Assembly (NCBI GenBank): GCA_947377865.1
Contig: CANCHK010000003.1
Location: 1-64,000 of the forward strand
Reading direction: 5' to 3'
DNA from: Opitutia bacterium
Lineage (GTDB): Bacteria > Verrucomicrobiota > Verrucomicrobiia > Opitutales > UBA953
Length of the DNA: 64,000 bases
Under the pieces are notes generated by a model. The model was not told the origin of the DNA. It saw only the letters and a program-made list of their open reading frames with translations, and did no database searches. Positions 17,692 to 27,833 of this stretch are shown here, one piece after another (position 1 is the stretch's first letter; every line of letters starts with the position of its first letter). The translations under genes and the position numbers were made by a program.

Positions 17692-18482
17692 CGGCTAATG
17701 ACGATATTCTGGACGAGGATGGGCTTGTCGCTGCGCGTCTTAAAGACGTCGAAGGTCGTATAGTCGTGCGGGAAAAATTCCGCCACGACCGGCAGGTAGG
17801 CCAAGGCGTAGTCGGAAGGCTCCGTCGGCAGATCACTGGACCCAGGAGTGAAGATGACCTTCTCGTCCGGCTCGCTGGTCGTGGCATTGATCTTATAACG
17901 CTGACCATTCAGGAGCTTGGAAACCGTCAGGCGGACACGCATCGGGGTGCCAATGACATTACGCGCCGACGCGCCGATCGCGGTGAAGTTCTTGCCGTTG
18001 CCGTCAGCGGAAGCGACCTCCATGATCGAGGGATTAGAGGTGAGAGCGTAAGCCGTACCCGAGAAATCACTGGTCGCGGTCACGACCTTGCGCTCATAGA
18101 CGTATAGCCACACGGCGCTGTCGGTATTCTTGGCTTGAGATAAGAGGCGATAGGCAATGTCGAAATTAGTCGCCGGCTGCGTGGTGGAATTTGGATCCAG
18201 TGAAGCGATCCCCTGCTGGATATACTGGGAGTTCGCGGCCAGACCGATGGTGTCCCCGGTCTGATGGTAGATGATGGAGCGCGGACTGTCCAAGGCGGCG
18301 ACGAGACGTGTGACACCGGATAGGGCGCGGTTGGTCTGCATGATGTCGTCGACCTGCTGGAAGGTAGACCCAAGGATACCGACCAGAGAAAGAATCGCGA
18401 CGCCGACGATGCCGATGGCGAGCGTCACTTCGACCAAGGAGAAGCCTGGGCGGAGGGGAGAGGGATTACGTGCAGGGGTCAT
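17688..18482 (-). CDS. Prepilin-type pseudopilin (Verru_Chthon cassette protein B-like)
   Basis: RPGFSLVEVTLAIGIVGVAILSLVGILGSTFQQV. Confidence 0.75.
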   Translation of the reverse strand: MTPARNPSPLRPGFSLVEVTLAIGIVGVAILSLVGILGSTFQQVDDIMQTNRALSGVTRLVAALDSPRSIIYHQTGDTIGLAANSQYIQQGIASLDPNSTTQPATNFDIAYRLLSQAKNTDSAVWLYVYERKVVTATSDFSGTAYALTSNPSIMEVASADGNGKNFTAIGASARNVIGTPMRVRLTVSKLLNGQRYKINATTSEPDEKVIFTPGSSDLPTEPSDYALAYLPVVAEFFPHDYTTFDVFKTRSDKPILVQNIVISR

Positions 18483-18492
18483 CGGAGAAAGG

Positions 18493-19320
18493 TCACTTGG
18501 CGGTATTCATCTCGTCGGCGTCGAGCGTCATCGTGACGTCGCCATTAGGACGCAGAGAGAGGGCGGCGAACTGGTTGTCGGAAGGGATGTCGATTACGGC
18601 CGTGCCGGACCCAGTATTGCGCACGACGCCCTTGGCGATCACGAGCAGCACACGTCCAAGGTGATTGGAGGCGCCAGTATCCTGCAGCTCGACGTAAAAC
18701 CACTTCTTGGGATTTAAATCGGCCATAGCCGAAAGTGCCGTGGGCTGATTGACCGGTGCATAGGTCATCCAGGGAGGCGAGGTGGCCGTGGAGTCGGTCG
18801 AAGTACTGGAGACATTATCCGCAAGCTTGCCAATGACCGTGCGACGGGTGTCGGCGGTGACGGCGAGCGTCATAGTGGTGGCCGTGTCGCCCTTGGGCGG
18901 CACAAAGACGATGCCGTTGGGCAGCATCTGCGGGGGCTCCGGCGAGAACCAGAGATAAGGGGTTGCCGAAGTGTTGGTGATTGAAGCCGGATCAGCTCCG
19001 GCGAGACCAGTCGAACTCACGCCACCCACGGCGATGACGAACTGACGCAGATGGTTCACCTCATCGTCCGGGTCATTGAGAATCAGCAGCCGGTAACGAC
19101 CGCCATAATTGACGCCACCCGTGCCCGGGCCGCGGTTCATGAGTGCCATCGCCCTCGCGGTGCGGATGGAGGAGGCGAGGATACGCTGGCCGGCCGGAAG
19201 GCCGCCGCCGTCACCAGCTGTCAGTCCAAGAAATAGGGATGAAATAAGCAGGATGATCGAGATGACCACCAGCAGCTCGATTAGCGTGAAGCCCTTGCGG
19301 GCGATGGAACGGACGGACAT
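18493..19320 (-). CDS. Prepilin-type pseudopilin (Verru_Chthon cassette protein D-like)
   Basis: RKGFTLIELLVVISIILLISSLFLGL. Confidence 0.75.
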   Translation of the reverse strand: MSVRSIARKGFTLIELLVVISIILLISSLFLGLTAGDGGGLPAGQRILASSIRTARAMALMNRGPGTGGVNYGGRYRLLILNDPDDEVNHLRQFVIAVGGVSSTGLAGADPASITNTSATPYLWFSPEPPQMLPNGIVFVPPKGDTATTMTLAVTADTRRTVIGKLADNVSSTSTDSTATSPPWMTYAPVNQPTALSAMADLNPKKWFYVELQDTGASNHLGRVLLVIAKGVVRNTGSGTAVIDIPSDNQFAALSLRPNGDVTMTLDADEMNTAK

Positions 19321-19979
19321 TATTGGATGGCTAGCACCTGGGCGAAATCAGAAGCACCAAGGCCATCGACGGACTCGAAGTCATCGCCAAGGTCTGTGGT
19401 ATAGATGATAATACGGGCCGGGATACCGGTGGTATCGGCGGCGCCGCGGATTTCTTCGGGCATGGAATCCCGACCGCCTGGGCCAGGGGTGCTGCGAATG
19501 CTGGTGTTATTGTCCGTATCCAGAATCACGCGGATTTTGCGGTTACCGAAACGATCGACGAGCATGCTGCTGTCGCTGAAATTATCCGTCCCCTCGAAGT
19601 CATCCTTACCAAAAGAGCAGAACTCCTCGGCGTTACGGTTTAGGGTTTTGCGGTCAGTCACCGACAGGGCGGTGCCGGTCGGCAGACGTCCGGAAAGAGC
19701 CTTCACAAACTTAAGATTGGTCGAAGTATCCTCGAGCTGATGAAGGCTGTCCTTGGAGGTGTCATAGGAGGCGCCGATGTTCGGATAGAACCCGTAGACC
19801 TGCTTATAGCGGGTGATACCGCCGGCCCATTGGGTGAAAGCGGTCGTAGCGGAGGACTGACGTGCCTTCTTGCGGATACCGCCAATCGCCGGGAAAAGCA
19901 TACCAGCCAAGATGCCGATGATGGCGATCACGGTAAGCAGTTCGATGAGGGTGAAACCGGCACGACGACGATAAGTCAT
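19320..19979 (-). CDS. Type II secretion GspG/H-like pseudopilin
   Basis: MTYRRRAGFTLIELLTVIAIIGILAGMLFPAIGGIRKKA. Confidence 0.75.
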   Translation of the reverse strand: MTYRRRAGFTLIELLTVIAIIGILAGMLFPAIGGIRKKARQSSATTAFTQWAGGITRYKQVYGFYPNIGASYDTSKDSLHQLEDTSTNLKFVKALSGRLPTGTALSVTDRKTLNRNAEEFCSFGKDDFEGTDNFSDSSMLVDRFGNRKIRVILDTDNNTSIRSTPGPGGRDSMPEEIRGAADTTGIPARIIIYTTDLGDDFESVDGLGASDFAQVLAIQ

Positions 19980-20075
19980 GGGAAAATCGGGGGTAGATTG
20001 GGGAAGGGACATTATACGGGCCCGAACGCACGGTTGAACAGTCAAAACCGCCCTCCCTGCCCTCTCAAGCAACCC

Positions 20076-21464
20076 TTATCTGAGGCAAATAAAGCAACCG
20101 ACGGCCAGCAAAGTGGGGGCGATGGCCCACAGAAACAGCCGCCATGCCGAGACCCCTCCGTCAAACCAAGGAGAAAGTATCGACTGGCCAGCAGGATTAG
20201 GCGCGTTGGCGATAACGGTCAGCCCGCCCCCAGCCAAGGCACCCGCCAGGACGGCATGCCTCAAGGACTCGGCCTCCGCACCTACGGCCGACAAGGCCGG
20301 CACCTGCGATGCCAAGTAAGTCACCGCAGCATTATCATTGAAGGCAGTCAGGACGGTTGAGCAGATCAACAAGGCTCCTTCCCCCATCCGGCTGAGGATC
20401 GGCGCAATCCACCACCCTTGGACGCCGCCAAGGACTACGAGTCCGGCCAGGAAGAAACCCACGAGAGCCGGCCCACGCAACCCGGGGGCCGGCTGCCAGC
20501 GGGAAGTCGCCGCGGTGAATGCCAGAAAGACCAAGAATCCTCCCAGCATCAGGACCGGGCGATGCTCGGTCAGCATGAGGACCGTCCAAACCATGCAGGC
20601 GAGATGAAAGACCACGACCCAGGCTGGCATAGGCGGCTCGGCCGACCGCCCCTCCTCAGCGCCCTTAAGCGCCGCGAGTTCGCGGCGGAACCAGAACAGG
20701 TAAGCAAGGTTCGAAAGCAGGATTGAGACGAGCGCGGCGACGCCGAAATGCGCGAAGACATCCTTTAGCCCCCAGCCCCATTTCGCAGCGACCATCACGA
20801 CGGGCGGCGCGGCGAAATGCGTCAGCGAACCACCGACGGACACGTTCACGAACAGCAACGCGAGCGTGGCGTAACGCAACGGCTCGGAGGGTTTCAGCCT
20901 GTAGAATTGGGCCGAAAGTAGCATCGCCCCAATCGTCATCGCGGCAGGTTCGGTGATGAGCGAACCAAGCAACGGCGCCAAGGTCAGCACGACGAACCAA
21001 TGCGCGGCCGCTGATCCGCCGAACACGCGACCGACCCGTCCGAGCAGGCCGGCCGCCAATGCCATGACGGGCTTGGACGCGGCCATGACCATGATCACGA
21101 AGACGAACAGGGGCTCGACGAACTTGGACGGGCCGCCCGCCGTCGAGGGAACGTATTCGCCGGTCTCGATATAACGCGCCGCAAACTCCCAACCCTTTCC
21201 GGGCCAGCACGCCATCAGGATGAAGAGCACAATCGCCCAAAGTCCGAACACAGCTTCGACCTCGCCGAGCAGATGCAACACCGCGCCCTTGAGCCCGCCC
21301 TGCTTCTCGGCGGAATGTGCGAGCCGCGCGATTGACGGACAAAGGAAAGCATGGGCGACGGCGGCGAAGAAGACCAAGGTGCCGACCAGCAGGAAACGGT
21401 CGGCCGATATCGCAGTGGCGAGTTCGGACCAGAGCTCAGGCTTAGCAGACATGCCCCACCACAC
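20076..21464 (-). CDS. Putative Na+/H+ antiporter family membrane protein
   Basis: Multi-TM protein; LLGSLITEPAAMTIGAMLL..GGSLTHFAAPPVVMVAAKW resembles the putative Na+/H+ antiporter (DUF1504) family. Confidence 0.7.
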   Translation of the reverse strand: MWWGMSAKPELWSELATAISADRFLLVGTLVFFAAVAHAFLCPSIARLAHSAEKQGGLKGAVLHLLGEVEAVFGLWAIVLFILMACWPGKGWEFAARYIETGEYVPSTAGGPSKFVEPLFVFVIMVMAASKPVMALAAGLLGRVGRVFGGSAAAHWFVVLTLAPLLGSLITEPAAMTIGAMLLSAQFYRLKPSEPLRYATLALLFVNVSVGGSLTHFAAPPVVMVAAKWGWGLKDVFAHFGVAALVSILLSNLAYLFWFRRELAALKGAEEGRSAEPPMPAWVVVFHLACMVWTVLMLTEHRPVLMLGGFLVFLAFTAATSRWQPAPGLRGPALVGFFLAGLVVLGGVQGWWIAPILSRMGEGALLICSTVLTAFNDNAAVTYLASQVPALSAVGAEAESLRHAVLAGALAGGGLTVIANAPNPAGQSILSPWFDGGVSAWRLFLWAIAPTLLAVGCFICLR

Positions 21465-21500
21465 CGCAACACGACGCGATTGGCAATCCCAGCCGAACGG

Positions 21501-22898
21501 CTACTTGGCCGGGACGATATCGGGACGGGCGCCACCCAGCGCCTTCACAAGATCGACCTGGGCACCGAGACGGTCCAGACGGACCCGGGCGACGGCGACC
21601 TGAGATTCGGCCAGCATCCGGCGGGCGGCGAGGAACTCCAGAGGATCCAGTTGACCCTGCTTGCGGCGTTCCTCAGAGATGCGAAAGGCCTCGCGGGCGG
21701 CCTTCTCGCGACGGGCGGCGGCCTGCGCCGACGCCATCGTCTCACGGACGTCAGACAATGCGTCGCGCACCTCGCGGAACGCCGTCAGCACGGCCTTCTC
21801 GTAGGCCGCGGCGGCTTGATGTTGCGCGGCGATGGCGAGGTCCACCTTGGCGGCGGTGCGGCCAAAATCGAAGATCGGTATGCTCATGTTAAGGCCCAGC
21901 ATGGAGGTGCCGTTGCCCTGACCGAAGACCGAGGTAAACTCTTTGCTCTCCGCGCCCACGGCGCCAGTGAGTGAAAAGGTCGGGAAGTACGCGGCCTTGG
22001 CGTAACCGATACGCGCGTTGGCGGCGACGAGCGCCTGTTCGGCGGCGACGACATCGGGTCGGCGACGCAATAACTCGGCGGGCAATCCAGTGGCCGGAGG
22101 AGGCGGCGTGGCACCCTGCGCGATGGCCTGAGATTTCAGAACGAGGTCAGGCGTGCCGACGAGGAAGCCGAGAAGATGTTCCGCCTGCGCACGGGCGCGT
22201 CGCGCATCGGACAGCGCGGCCACTGCGGCCGAACGGGCCACTTCGGCCTGGGCAATCTCGTTCGCACCGGCGGAACCAACCTGCGCGCGCTGCTGGATAA
22301 TCCGCAACTCTTCGTCACGGACGGCGAGGAGCTCCTGCGCGGAAGCCTGCTGGACATCAGCAGAACGAACCAAGGCGTAGGCCTTCACGACCGAAGAGAC
22401 GACACCTAGCTCGACCTGGCGACGAGCCTCGTCGGCGCTCAGCAGCTGGGCGCGGGCCGCTTCCGACGCACGACACAACTTGCCCCAGAAATCGAGTTCG
22501 AAAGTCGTCGAGAGGCCGGCGGTATAATCCTTACGAGTGCGACCGAAGGTCGAGATTGAGGTATAGGCATCATTGCTCACCACATTGCGCGAGACGCTGC
22601 CGCCTCCGGTGATCGCAGGCAACTGCGCACCGGCGACATCGGCGAGGCCGGCCGAAGCCTCCTCGACGCGACCGGCGGCAAGGCGGATGTCAGTGTTATT
22701 TTTGAGTGCCTGCTCGACGAGTTGGGACAGGCGGACATCGCCCAGTCCGACCCACCAGTCGGAAACGATGGTCGCCCGACCTCCCTTCCCTTCAGGGAAA
22801 GCGACGGCGGACGGGAGGGCCGGACGGACGTAATCCGGACCGACCGCGCAGGCGGAGAGCAGGCAGGCGACAAGCGCTAGATAAAAGATCTTGTTCAT
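21501..22898 (-). CDS. RND efflux outer membrane lipoprotein, NodT family
   Basis: Lipobox LLSACAVGPDYVRP; TolC-like repeats. Confidence 0.9.
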   Translation of the reverse strand: MNKIFYLALVACLLSACAVGPDYVRPALPSAVAFPEGKGGRATIVSDWWVGLGDVRLSQLVEQALKNNTDIRLAAGRVEEASAGLADVAGAQLPAITGGGSVSRNVVSNDAYTSISTFGRTRKDYTAGLSTTFELDFWGKLCRASEAARAQLLSADEARRQVELGVVSSVVKAYALVRSADVQQASAQELLAVRDEELRIIQQRAQVGSAGANEIAQAEVARSAAVAALSDARRARAQAEHLLGFLVGTPDLVLKSQAIAQGATPPPPATGLPAELLRRRPDVVAAEQALVAANARIGYAKAAYFPTFSLTGAVGAESKEFTSVFGQGNGTSMLGLNMSIPIFDFGRTAAKVDLAIAAQHQAAAAYEKAVLTAFREVRDALSDVRETMASAQAAARREKAAREAFRISEERRKQGQLDPLEFLAARRMLAESQVAVARVRLDRLGAQVDLVKALGGARPDIVPAK

Positions 22899-25800
22899 GC
22901 GCGGGGCTCCTTGCGGTCGCCGGTGAGGACCTTGAAGAATAGAGGGATGAAGAGCGTGGCCACAAAGGTATCAAAGAGCATGCCACCGAAGACACCCGTG
23001 CCCATCGAGCGGCGGGCACCGGCACCCGCGCCGGCGGCGAGCACGAGCGGAACGACCCCGAGCACGAAGGCCATCGAGGTCATGACAAGCGGACGGAAAC
23101 GGATGCGGGCGGCCTCAATCGCGGCCTCGGCGGCGTTCTTGCCTTCGTCACGTGCCTTAACGGCGAACTCGACGATCAGGATGGCATTCTTCGCCGCGAG
23201 ACCGATGAGCGTAACGAGGCCAATCTGGAAGTAGATGTCGTTGGAGCTACCGCGGACGAAGATCGCAACCAACGCGCCGAGGAGCGCGAAAGGTACGGTC
23301 AAGATGACGCCGATGGGGAGCGACCACTTTTCATAAAGAGCGGCGAGGATCAGGAAGACCATCAGCAGGGCCATAGAGAAAGCCGGTATGGCTGAAGAGG
23401 CCGAACGCTTTTCCTGCAGGGCCTGCGCGGTCCAATCCAGTTCGTAGCCTGGCGGGAGGTTCTCCGCCGCGGTCTCCTCGACGATACGTAGCGCATCACT
23501 CGAGCTCACGCCCGGTACGCTCCCGCCGATAACGCGGGCGGCGACGAAGCCTTGATAGCGCTCGATCTGATCGGGACCGTAACTTTCTCGGACGGTGACC
23601 AGCGAAGTCAGCGGCACCATCGAACCGTCGTTGGCACGCACATGCACGCGACCGACGTCCTTGAGCGCCATGCGATCAGAGGGCTCTGACTGCATGAGTA
23701 CGCGGTAGGTGCGCCCGGCGCGGGTGAAGTCGTTGACATACACCGAGCCGATCGTGGTCTGCAGTGCGTCGTAGATGTCGGGCAACGCGATGCCGAGGGC
23801 GGCTGCGCGCACTTGGTCGACGTCGGCAGCGTACTGCGGGACGGTCGTTCGGTAGAAGGTGTTGATGCCCGCGAGCTCGGGGCGCTTGCGAAGGGCAGCC
23901 AGGAGACCGTCGAGCACCTTGCCGAGTTTGGCGGGATCGTCGTCATCACGCGCCTGGAGGTAGAACTCGAAGCCACCGGCGGAACCGATGCCGCGGATGG
24001 GCGGCGGGTTCACGACGAAGCACATCCCCTTGCTGGACTTCGCGACAGCGCCGGTGAGCATGCCGCTCAGCTGCTCGGCGCTGTACTTGCGCTCGTCCCA
24101 AGGAATCAGCGGGATAAAAATCGTGCCGGCGTTGGTCTTCTCACCGCCGCCGATGAGGTCAAAGCCGCTGATGGCGAAGGCGTGGAAGACCTCGCTCTTC
24201 GGGGCGGGCGTAGCCATGATCTCGGGAACGATCTCCGCCATGTAGGTGCGCGTACGCGAAACGCTCGCGCCATCGGGAAGAGAGACCACGCCGAGGACGT
24301 AGCCCTGGTCTTCCGAGGGGATGAACCCGCGCGGGATCGTGCGGATGAGCACGACGTTGGCGGTGAGGATCAGGAGGAATAGGCCTAGCGAGGTCTTCGG
24401 ACGTTCGAGCAACCAACGGACTGTGCGGCCATGCCACGCGGCCAAGGCATTGAAGCGGGCTTCGAACCAGCGAAGGAAAGCGTTGCCGTGAGGCGCTTCG
24501 GCGTCGCGCGGACGCAGGATGAGGGCGCACAGCGCGGGAGTGAGGGTCAGCGCGACGAAGCCCGAGATCACGACGGCCACGGCCACGGTGATGGCGAACT
24601 GGCGATAAAGCGCTCCCGCGATGCCGCCCAAGAAGGCGACCGGCAGGAAGACCGAGACGAGCACCAGCACGATTGCGATAATCGCACCGCCGACCTCACG
24701 CACCGAGGCGATGGCGGCGTCGAAGGGCGACATACCCTTCTCATGCATGAGACGCTCGACGTTCTCGAGCATCACGATCGCGTCGTCGACGACGATGCCG
24801 ATGGCGATCACCATAGCGAAAAGCGTCAAAGTGTTGATGCCGAAGCCGAAGAGCCACAGGCCCGCGAAGGTGCCGATGAGCGAGACAGGCACGGCGAGCA
24901 TCGGAATGAGCGTCGCGCGCCAGCTGCCGAGGAAGAGGAAGACGACCAGGACGACCAGAATACCCGCTTCGAAGAGCGTGTGCTCGACCTCGCTAATGGA
25001 AGCCTTCACGAAGCGCGTGGTGTCGAAGGGAATCTCGTAGTCGACGCCGGCGGGGAAGCGCTTGGACAACGTGGCGACCTTGGCCTTCACGGCGTCGGCG
25101 ACGTCCAGCGCGTTGGCGCCAGGGGCGAGGAAGATACGGATGCCGACGGCGGTCTTGCCGTCGAGCGTCGCCTGCTGCTCGTAGCTCTGGGCACCAAGCT
25201 CAAGGCGGGCCACGTCGCGCAGACGCAGCGTGCCAGCGGCCCCGGCGGAGCGGATGATGATCTCGCCGAACTCCTCGGGCGTCGAGAGACGACCGGCGGT
25301 GATAATTGGCACAGAGAAGGCCTGACCGTCAGGCGTCGGTTCTTGGCCGAGACGGCCGGCGGCGTACTGGTTATTCGTCGCGCGGATGGCCTTGGTGACG
25401 TCACCCGTGGTGACGCCGAGGCGCGACATCTTGTCGGGCTGCAACCAGACGCGCATCGAATAGTCGCGGGCACCGAACACGCCAGCGTCACCAACCCCGG
25501 GGACGCGCTTGATCTCGTCGACGAGGTTGATGGAAGCGTAATTGCTGAGGTAGATCGAATCGCGCGTGCCGTCCCGGGAGATGACCGACATCGCCATAAG
25601 GATATCATTCGAACGCTTCTTCACGATGACACCCAGGCGGCGCGCGTCGTCCGGCAGACGCGACTCCGCAATCTTCACGCGATTCGTGAGATTGATAATG
25701 CAGAGGTCCGGGTCAGCACCTGGCTCAAAGGTGACGTTGATTGTCAGCAGGCCGGTCGCCGAAGCGGTGGAGGAATAATACAGTAGGTTGTCGGTGCCGT

Positions 25801-26011
25801 TGATCTCCTCCTCGATGGGCGCGGCGACGGTCTTAATCAGGGTCTCGGCCGAGGCGCCAAGATACGAGACGGTAATCGTGGCGACAGGCGGCGCGATCTG
25901 GGGATACTGCGCGACGGGCAGCACCTTGAACGCGAGCAGGCCCGCCAACACAATGATCAGCGAGAGGACGGACGCGAAGATGGGCCGACGGACGAAGAAT
26001 TCCCAGGACAT
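22895..26011 (-). CDS. RND multidrug efflux permease (AcrB/MexB, HAE-1 family)
   Basis: FFVRRPIFASVLSLIIVLAGLLAFKVLPVAQYPQIAPP; IGIVVDDAIVMLENVERLM; 1038 aa. Confidence 0.95.
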   Translation of the reverse strand: MSWEFFVRRPIFASVLSLIIVLAGLLAFKVLPVAQYPQIAPPVATITVSYLGASAETLIKTVAAPIEEEINGTDNLLYYSSTASATGLLTINVTFEPGADPDLCIINLTNRVKIAESRLPDDARRLGVIVKKRSNDILMAMSVISRDGTRDSIYLSNYASINLVDEIKRVPGVGDAGVFGARDYSMRVWLQPDKMSRLGVTTGDVTKAIRATNNQYAAGRLGQEPTPDGQAFSVPIITAGRLSTPEEFGEIIIRSAGAAGTLRLRDVARLELGAQSYEQQATLDGKTAVGIRIFLAPGANALDVADAVKAKVATLSKRFPAGVDYEIPFDTTRFVKASISEVEHTLFEAGILVVLVVFLFLGSWRATLIPMLAVPVSLIGTFAGLWLFGFGINTLTLFAMVIAIGIVVDDAIVMLENVERLMHEKGMSPFDAAIASVREVGGAIIAIVLVLVSVFLPVAFLGGIAGALYRQFAITVAVAVVISGFVALTLTPALCALILRPRDAEAPHGNAFLRWFEARFNALAAWHGRTVRWLLERPKTSLGLFLLILTANVVLIRTIPRGFIPSEDQGYVLGVVSLPDGASVSRTRTYMAEIVPEIMATPAPKSEVFHAFAISGFDLIGGGEKTNAGTIFIPLIPWDERKYSAEQLSGMLTGAVAKSSKGMCFVVNPPPIRGIGSAGGFEFYLQARDDDDPAKLGKVLDGLLAALRKRPELAGINTFYRTTVPQYAADVDQVRAAALGIALPDIYDALQTTIGSVYVNDFTRAGRTYRVLMQSEPSDRMALKDVGRVHVRANDGSMVPLTSLVTVRESYGPDQIERYQGFVAARVIGGSVPGVSSSDALRIVEETAAENLPPGYELDWTAQALQEKRSASSAIPAFSMALLMVFLILAALYEKWSLPIGVILTVPFALLGALVAIFVRGSSNDIYFQIGLVTLIGLAAKNAILIVEFAVKARDEGKNAAEAAIEAARIRFRPLVMTSMAFVLGVVPLVLAAGAGAGARRSMGTGVFGGMLFDTFVATLFIPLFFKVLTGDRKEPRA

Positions 26012-26020
26012 CGGGGTGCT

Positions 26021-27151
26021 TTACTTGGCGGAAGGAGCGACAGCGGCAGGACGCGGCACGACGGGCGAGCCAGGTCGAATCTTCTGCAGGTTATCGGTGA
26101 CCAGACGGTCGCCGGCCTTAAGTCCGCTCAAAATCACGGCGGTCGGACCAGCGATTTCGTCGACGACCACGGGGGCCATGACGGCGAGATTCTTGTCGTC
26201 GGCGATCCAGACGAAACGGCCCTGCGTGGACTGCATGAGCGTGGCGGAAGGGATGACGAACGCGGCGGGCAAGGTACGGCCGCGCACGCGCACGCGCACG
26301 TACTGTCCGGGAAGGAGCACGGCCTTCGGGTTGGCGAACTCGGCTCGCATCTGCACGGTGCCAAGGCGGGATTCGACCTGGGCGGCGACGAAGTTCACCT
26401 TGCCGGCGGCGGGATAAGCCGAGCCGTCTGGAAGCAGGATCACGACGGCAGCCTCCGCGGCGGCGGCGGCATCGCCTAGGAACAGGCGAGCGAACTGCTG
26501 CTCCGAAAGACCGAAGCGCACCCAGACCTGCTCGCGCTGCACGACGGTGGTGAGCAGGCTTTCGGCACCGGGCGAGACGAGCGAACCTTCAGAACGATTC
26601 AGGCGGCCAGTGAAACCGGCGATCGGAGCCCGCACTTCACAATAGGAAAGGTCCAGCTCGGCGGCGCGCACCTTGGCGGCGGCGACATCGCGGGCGGCTT
26701 CCGCGGCGGCGGCGGCGGACTTGCTATCCGCGGCCTCCTTGGTGCTTGCGGCATTCGCCTTGAGCAAGGCGGCTTGACGGACGGCCTCGGCCGAGGCCTG
26801 CTCGAAGCGGGCCTTCTCCTGCAGCAGCTGGGCCTTCGCGAGCGACAGCGCCACCTCATAGGGAGCGGGGTCGATCTTGAAGAGCAGGTCGCCGGCCTTC
26901 ACCGCGGCGCCCTCCTGGTAAGACTGCGCCAACAGGATGCCCGTCACGCGCGCACGGACCTCGACCTCGCGGGTGCCTTCGACCTGGGCCGTGACCTCCA
27001 CAATCTGGGGTACCGGCGCCGGATTAACGACCTGCAGATTGACCACCGGAGGGGGCATGGCCGGTGCCTCGGCAGGCTTGCATCCAGAAAGGACGGCTAA
27101 AAGGGAGAAAGAGAGAAGGACCTCGACAGCCCCAGATTTACATACAGACAT
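26021..27151 (-). CDS. RND efflux periplasmic adaptor (AcrA/MexA family)
   Basis: Lipobox AVLSGC; VEVRARVTGILLAQSYQEGAAVKAGDLLFKIDPAPYE. Confidence 0.92.
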   Translation of the reverse strand: MSVCKSGAVEVLLSFSLLAVLSGCKPAEAPAMPPPVVNLQVVNPAPVPQIVEVTAQVEGTREVEVRARVTGILLAQSYQEGAAVKAGDLLFKIDPAPYEVALSLAKAQLLQEKARFEQASAEAVRQAALLKANAASTKEAADSKSAAAAAEAARDVAAAKVRAAELDLSYCEVRAPIAGFTGRLNRSEGSLVSPGAESLLTTVVQREQVWVRFGLSEQQFARLFLGDAAAAAEAAVVILLPDGSAYPAAGKVNFVAAQVESRLGTVQMRAEFANPKAVLLPGQYVRVRVRGRTLPAAFVIPSATLMQSTQGRFVWIADDKNLAVMAPVVVDEIAGPTAVILSGLKAGDRLVTDNLQKIRPGSPVVPRPAAVAPSAK

Positions 27152-27162
27152 GTATGTAAATC
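27135..27162. promoter_or_regulatory. Putative TetR/AcrR-type operator palindrome
   Basis: GATTTACATACA-GACA-TGTATGTAAATC between divergent tetR and adaptor genes. Confidence 0.85.
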
Positions 27163-27175
27163 TATTTGCCCAACC

Positions 27176-27802
27176 ATGGCTCGCAAGACCAAAGCAGAGG
27201 CCGCACTGACTCGTCACCGGATTGTTGAATGCGCCCGCCAGGTCTTCAGCCGGGACGGAGTCACCAATACCTCGCTAGAACATGTAGCGAAAGAAGCCGG
27301 GGTGACCCGCGGGGCGGTCTACTGGCACTTCCGCGATAAGGCCGATCTCTTCATGGCCGTCCGCCAAGAGACCGGGATCCTGCTTCGCTTCGGCGATTTC
27401 AAGTCGGGCGATGCCCTGCGGCGACTCGAAAGCGGCCTGCATGAGGCCCTGCGACGTCTGGCCGAGGATAAGCAGGCCCGCGAGACCTACGAGGTCATGC
27501 TCTGGAAATGCGAATATGTCGGTGAGTTCGCTGGCGTCCGTAAAGACCTGATGTCCGCGGGCACACTTTTCCTGACCGAGGCCACCGCTCTCTATGAGGA
27601 AGCGGTGCGAGATAAGCTTGTCGGCCCTGAGCTCGACCCGCAGATGGCCGCCCGCGAGACCTTCTGCTTCTACGCTGGGATGATCAAACTCTGGCTGGCC
27701 GATGAAGGCGGCCAAGCGATCCGCTCCGAGATCCTGAAGGTCATCACCCACCACATCGAAAGCCGGCGCCTTCGCCGACGTATCCACCCGAAGGCAGTTT
27801 GA
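27176..27802 (+). CDS. TetR family transcriptional regulator (AcrR/TtgR-like)
   Basis: TRHRIVECARQVFSRDGVTNTSLEHVAKEAGVTRGAVYWHFRDKADLF. Confidence 0.93.
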   Translation: MARKTKAEAALTRHRIVECARQVFSRDGVTNTSLEHVAKEAGVTRGAVYWHFRDKADLFMAVRQETGILLRFGDFKSGDALRRLESGLHEALRRLAEDKQARETYEVMLWKCEYVGEFAGVRKDLMSAGTLFLTEATALYEEAVRDKLVGPELDPQMAARETFCFYAGMIKLWLADEGGQAIRSEILKVITHHIESRRLRRRIHPKAV

Positions 27803-27833
27803 CTGCCTTGGCCCCCGCCCCTATTAAAGCATC

